64,000 nucleotides of DNA from the NCBI RefSeq assembly GCF_033807715.1, contig NC_084599.1:4736125-4800124 (forward strand). The letters run 5' to 3'. Position 1 is the first letter of the stretch, and every line of letters starts with the position of its first letter. Under the pieces are notes generated by a model, which saw only the letters and a program-made list of their open reading frames with translations, ran no database searches and was not told the DNA's origin. Below, piece by piece: positions 61,108 through 64,000 of the stretch. Source of the stretch: Cololabis saira. Lineage: Eukaryota > Chordata > Actinopteri > Beloniformes > Belonidae. The position numbers and the translations under genes were made by a program.

Positions 61108-61552
61108 ATGGAGCTTTTCCACTAGCACCTACTCAGCCAAACTCTCCTCAGTTTGGTTCTTTTCCACCAGGGGTCTAACGTGCAGAGTAGATACTTTTCT
61201 GTAACTATTCTACTGAGGTTCTAAGCTGCTGAGTCGGCTGTATCTGACATCATCACACTACAGGACACCGATTGGTCGGGGGGTTGGAGTCAGACGTCTG
61301 AGTCAGGAGGAGGAAATCAGAGAAAGAGACTCTGACGGATTCTTGTTCATTTTATTCAACCAGCAACGGCAGCAAAAGTCTGTTTCTGATCCAAGTCTGA
61401 GGGTCAGATGTTCATAAACCTGGTGCTGAGGAGAGAATTAAAAAGATCTAGACGGTGATAAGGAACGACCAGATCTACCAGGAGCTCTGTCTCTTCATAG
61501 CTGCTCACGGCTCCAGCTGACTTTTCAGCAGCACAGAGACAAACTAACAAAA
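61108..61552. mobile_element. Repeat family B copy in pde6d intron 4
   Basis: Starts TGGAGCTTTTCCACTAGCAC and contains the 'ctgagtcggctgtatctgacatcatcacactacagg' and 'agatctaccaggagctctgtctcttcatagctgctcacggctcc' stretches shared with 37576-37905. Confidence 0.65.
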
Positions 61553-61555
61553 AAA

Positions 61556-62213
61556 AGCATCGCTGCTTGAAGCTTCTCTCATTCAGGTGTGTTATACATC
61601 AAAATGTACGTCTCCATCCTGTGACGATGGGCATTACTTTTCTCTTTCAAAAGCGTTACCGTGGCGACGCTAGACGCCAAAAAGCGCGCCGCCCCTTCAT
61701 CTGATTGGTCCATATTTGATCGTTCCTACTTTCTGCCATAACTTTTGAATGGTTTCACATAGAGAGTCGTGGGTGGTGACATCTTACTCGGTTTTGAGTC
61801 CTTGACCATAATTGGTGCAAATTAGCCCCGCCCCTTCTTCTGATTGGTCGATATGTGATAGCTCCTATTTTCTGCCATAACTTTTGAATAGTTTTTTTTT
61901 TTTTTAAGATTTTTTTGGGCTCTAGTGGCCCTTTATTGAAGATGCAGACTAGAAAGGGGTAGAGAGACAGAATGGGGGCGACATGCAGCAAAGGTGTGCA
62001 GGCCGGGATTTGAACCTGCGACCGCTGCAGGAGGACTGTAGCCTCAGTATATGAGCCGCTGCTTAACCCACTGCGCCACCGAGCGGCCCAACTTTTGAAT
62101 AGTTTGACATAAAGACTCGTGGGTGGTGTCATCTGACTTAGTTTTGAGTTCTTGACCTTTACTGGTGAAAATTGCACGTGCGAAGGCCCGTTCATCGCTG
62201 CTTGCAGCTTTAA
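61556..62213. mobile_element. Repeat G, inverted copy, split by a SINE
   Basis: The right end 'aaggcccgttcatcgctgcttgcagctttaatt' is the reverse complement of the start of 33448-33640. The inside repeats 'ctgattggtc.atat.tgat', 'ctgccataacttttgaat' and 'agtcgtgggtggtg' in tandem-like fashion (about 61700 and 61835). The SINE at 61892-62089 interrupts it. Confidence 0.65.
61892..62089 (-). mobile_element. tRNA-derived SINE, copy 2
   Basis: Same family as 35529-35735: the minus strand has TGGCGCAGTGGG and GGTTCAAATCCC (B-box with one change). AACTTTTGAATAG is duplicated at 61879-61891 and 62090-62102. Confidence 0.92.
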
Positions 62214-63370
62214 TTATTATTATTATTATTACATTTATTATTATTTCTATTGCTGCTGTTTGCCCTCACTGAGGATCAGGGTCGTGTCTCACGTCCACAG
62301 AACCAAACTGTCTCCGTTTCTAGGCGCTTTGTCAAATTGTGGACTGGTGGATGTTTAAGGGGCGTGTTCAATGGTGTTATCATCTTAAACAGACTCCCTT
62401 ATCAGGACCAGTATAAAGATTGAATCACATCTTAACGCGCATTCATGCAAAAAACCAATTCATTCCATTTAACCAGGAGCATCTGACAACCCAATGCACA
62501 TGCAGACTGGAGCCTGCATGTTCATGATTTACTGAAGTGGGGAGCAACCGTGTGCTTCCAGCCAGGAGACTCTCATCCCGCTCTGCTCCGTTACTACGGG
62601 GTCTTGTTTAGAGTTTTGACCATCAGTTTTGTGAAAAGCTGAGCTTTGCTGCCAGCGGTGGTTAACAGGAACAGCAGCTCCACCTTGCTGCGTCAGGACG
62701 GCCTGAGCCAAGTCCTGATGTCACAGGACCCGGAGGACATGTGTGTTTGTTACGCCTACCCTTTTATAATCCATTTCTGTCAGCTCCATACCAATACAGA
62801 GCAGTAAATCAATTAAAAGAAAAACATTTCAAATACTTTTTGTATATTGAAACATTCAGTATACTGTATAAACCTATTATCTATTTAAGTTTTGACACTT
62901 ACATAAACACTCATACAATACCATCATACTTGAGGAGCATCTTGTTCTTCTTTTTATACATATTTTTTAAATATTTGGTATGTACTGCACTCTTTAATTT
63001 CCATTTCCAAAACATTCCACAGATTAACCCCATAAACTGAAACTCTTTATACATTTTAACCAACACTTTCCCATGACCAAGTTTCCATGAGTATACACGA
63101 CCTCTCAAACAGCAACGTATGAATGAAATATAGGAATAAAACTATGTAAAAAGTCACTACAGTGGAGATCTAATGACAAATATGGTTTTATACAAAATAA
63201 ACATTTGTTTAAACTAACACTGATATACCAGCAAAATGTTGTAGTATATGTTGTATAGTAATCTAATATAACTGGCACGTCACGCATGAAAGCGCGTGAG
63301 ACTTTTCGATACGAAATATTTATTGATCAATTTTAAATCTACCTTATAGGCTATTATTACTAAATGTTAT
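62214..63370. other. pde6d intron 4, no gene seen
   Basis: AT-rich intron sequence with (ATT)n at about 62211-62245. I searched it for the last pde6d exon (expected to encode GNVIIETKFF-like text) and did not find it. Confidence 0.5.
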
Positions 63371-63371
63371 C

Positions 63372-63511
63372 ATTAAATGAGAAAAATAAATTCCATGACT
63401 TTTCCAAAACTTTTGGGGTGAACTTATTTTTCCAAAACTTTTCCAGGCCTTGAAAATGACATTTTCAAATTCCATGACTTTTCCAGGTTTTTTCAAAACG
63501 TACGAACCCTG
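63372..63511. mobile_element. hAT-type MITE end (CAGGGTTCGTACG class)
   Basis: Ends CGTACGAACCCTG. 'ccatgacttttccaaaac' and 'tccaggccttgaaaatgacattttcaaattccatgacttttccagg' words resemble the element at 26407-26735. The left edge is unclear. Confidence 0.5.
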
Positions 63512-63650
63512 ATCTATGTTTGAAATCCGTTCTGTTCTTTGTTTTTGGAACATACAGCTTCCTCTCACTTCATATACACATTGTCTTTGCTGAAACAGCA
63601 ACTTCTGGACACGTGTTCTTGGCTCAGTCCGGTTTATCTTCTATTGGCAC

Positions 63651-64000
63651 TTTTCCACTAGTACTTATTCAGCCCGACTCCACTTGCCCTCGTTTCTTTT
63701 CAACACCCAGATCAGAAGTAGGAGGTTGGAGAAGCTGCTGTGACGTATTTGATTGTGTGATCTAAACTAAGAAGACAACAACACTAAAGATGTAGAACCT
63801 GGAGGAGATGATAGATGTGCTGCTGGGTCTGTGGCTTGTGTTTGATACAAAGTTAAAAAATGAGAGTGAGAGAAACTTCAAATGGTGACACTTTTTAATT
63901 TTTGTTAGTTTGTCTTTGCGCTGCTGAAAAGTCAGCTGGAGCCGTGAGCAGCTATGAAGAGACAGAGCTCCTGGTAGATCTGGTCGTTCCTTATCTCCGT
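63651..64000. mobile_element. Repeat family B copy running off the window
   Basis: Starts GGCACTTTTCCACTAGTACT, then 'agcccgactccacttgccctcg' and 'aacacccagatcagaagtagg', as at 2219. It ends in the reverse complement of the 'ggaacgaccagatctaccaggagctctgtctcttcatagctgctcacggc' block. Confidence 0.65.

Overview
The window is a piece of a vertebrate nuclear genome, almost certainly a ray-finned (percomorph-type) teleost. The genes are split by GT-AG introns and encode recognisable vertebrate orthologues. The DNA between and inside them is packed with fish-type repeats: 5'-truncated L1-like LINE fragments, tRNA-derived SINEs, hAT, Tc1/mariner and foldback MITEs, minisatellites and long microsatellites. 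I saw no bacterial, viral or CRISPR features.

Four protein-coding genes are readable. (1) The 3' half of slc5a9 (SGLT4-type sodium/sugar cotransporter), plus strand, five exons between 163 and 7313; its 5' half lies left of the window. (2) A complete lmnb2 (lamin B2), minus strand, start codon at 27721 and stop at 13555, 13 coding exons, 578 residues, with a probable 3'UTR of about 4.4 kb reaching down to about 9132. (3) rpl36 (ribosomal protein eL36), plus strand, 40558 to 41774, complete. (4) pde6d (prenyl-binding protein PDE-delta), plus strand, first four coding exons between 46895 and 60976; the last coding exon lies right of the window. A short coding-like stretch on the minus strand at about 39150-39486 is not identified and carries one in-frame stop.

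Layout: 1-7.3 kb slc5a9 exons and introns with a 43-bp minisatellite in two blocks; 7.3-9.1 kb 3' region and repeats; 9.1-13.55 kb largely repeat-free lmnb2 3'UTR candidate; 13.55-27.7 kb lmnb2 coding exons with repeat-filled introns; 27.7-28.0 kb CpG-rich lmnb2 promoter; 28-40 kb intergenic repeat field (nested LINEs, MITEs, SINEs, 19-bp array); 40.4-41.8 kb rpl36; 41.8-46.6 kb repeats and LINE fragments; 46.6-61 kb pde6d with a 10.4-kb first intron holding a CATC microsatellite, a 10-bp array, several TIR transposons and a 1.1-kb polypurine tract; 61-64 kb repeats within the last visible pde6d intron.

The genes have no obvious joint pathway: a membrane sugar carrier, a nuclear lamina filament, a ribosomal protein and a chaperone for prenylated proteins (lamin B2 is itself made as a prenylated CaaX protein, but this need not be meaningful). 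The most noteworthy gene-level observation is that lmnb2 keeps the classical vertebrate lamin exon boundaries except for two extra phase-0 introns, one of which has a foldback MITE about a dozen bases from its splice donor. The rest of the interest is in the nesting of mobile elements, where several insertion orders can be read from target-site duplications. No convincing new functional system was found.
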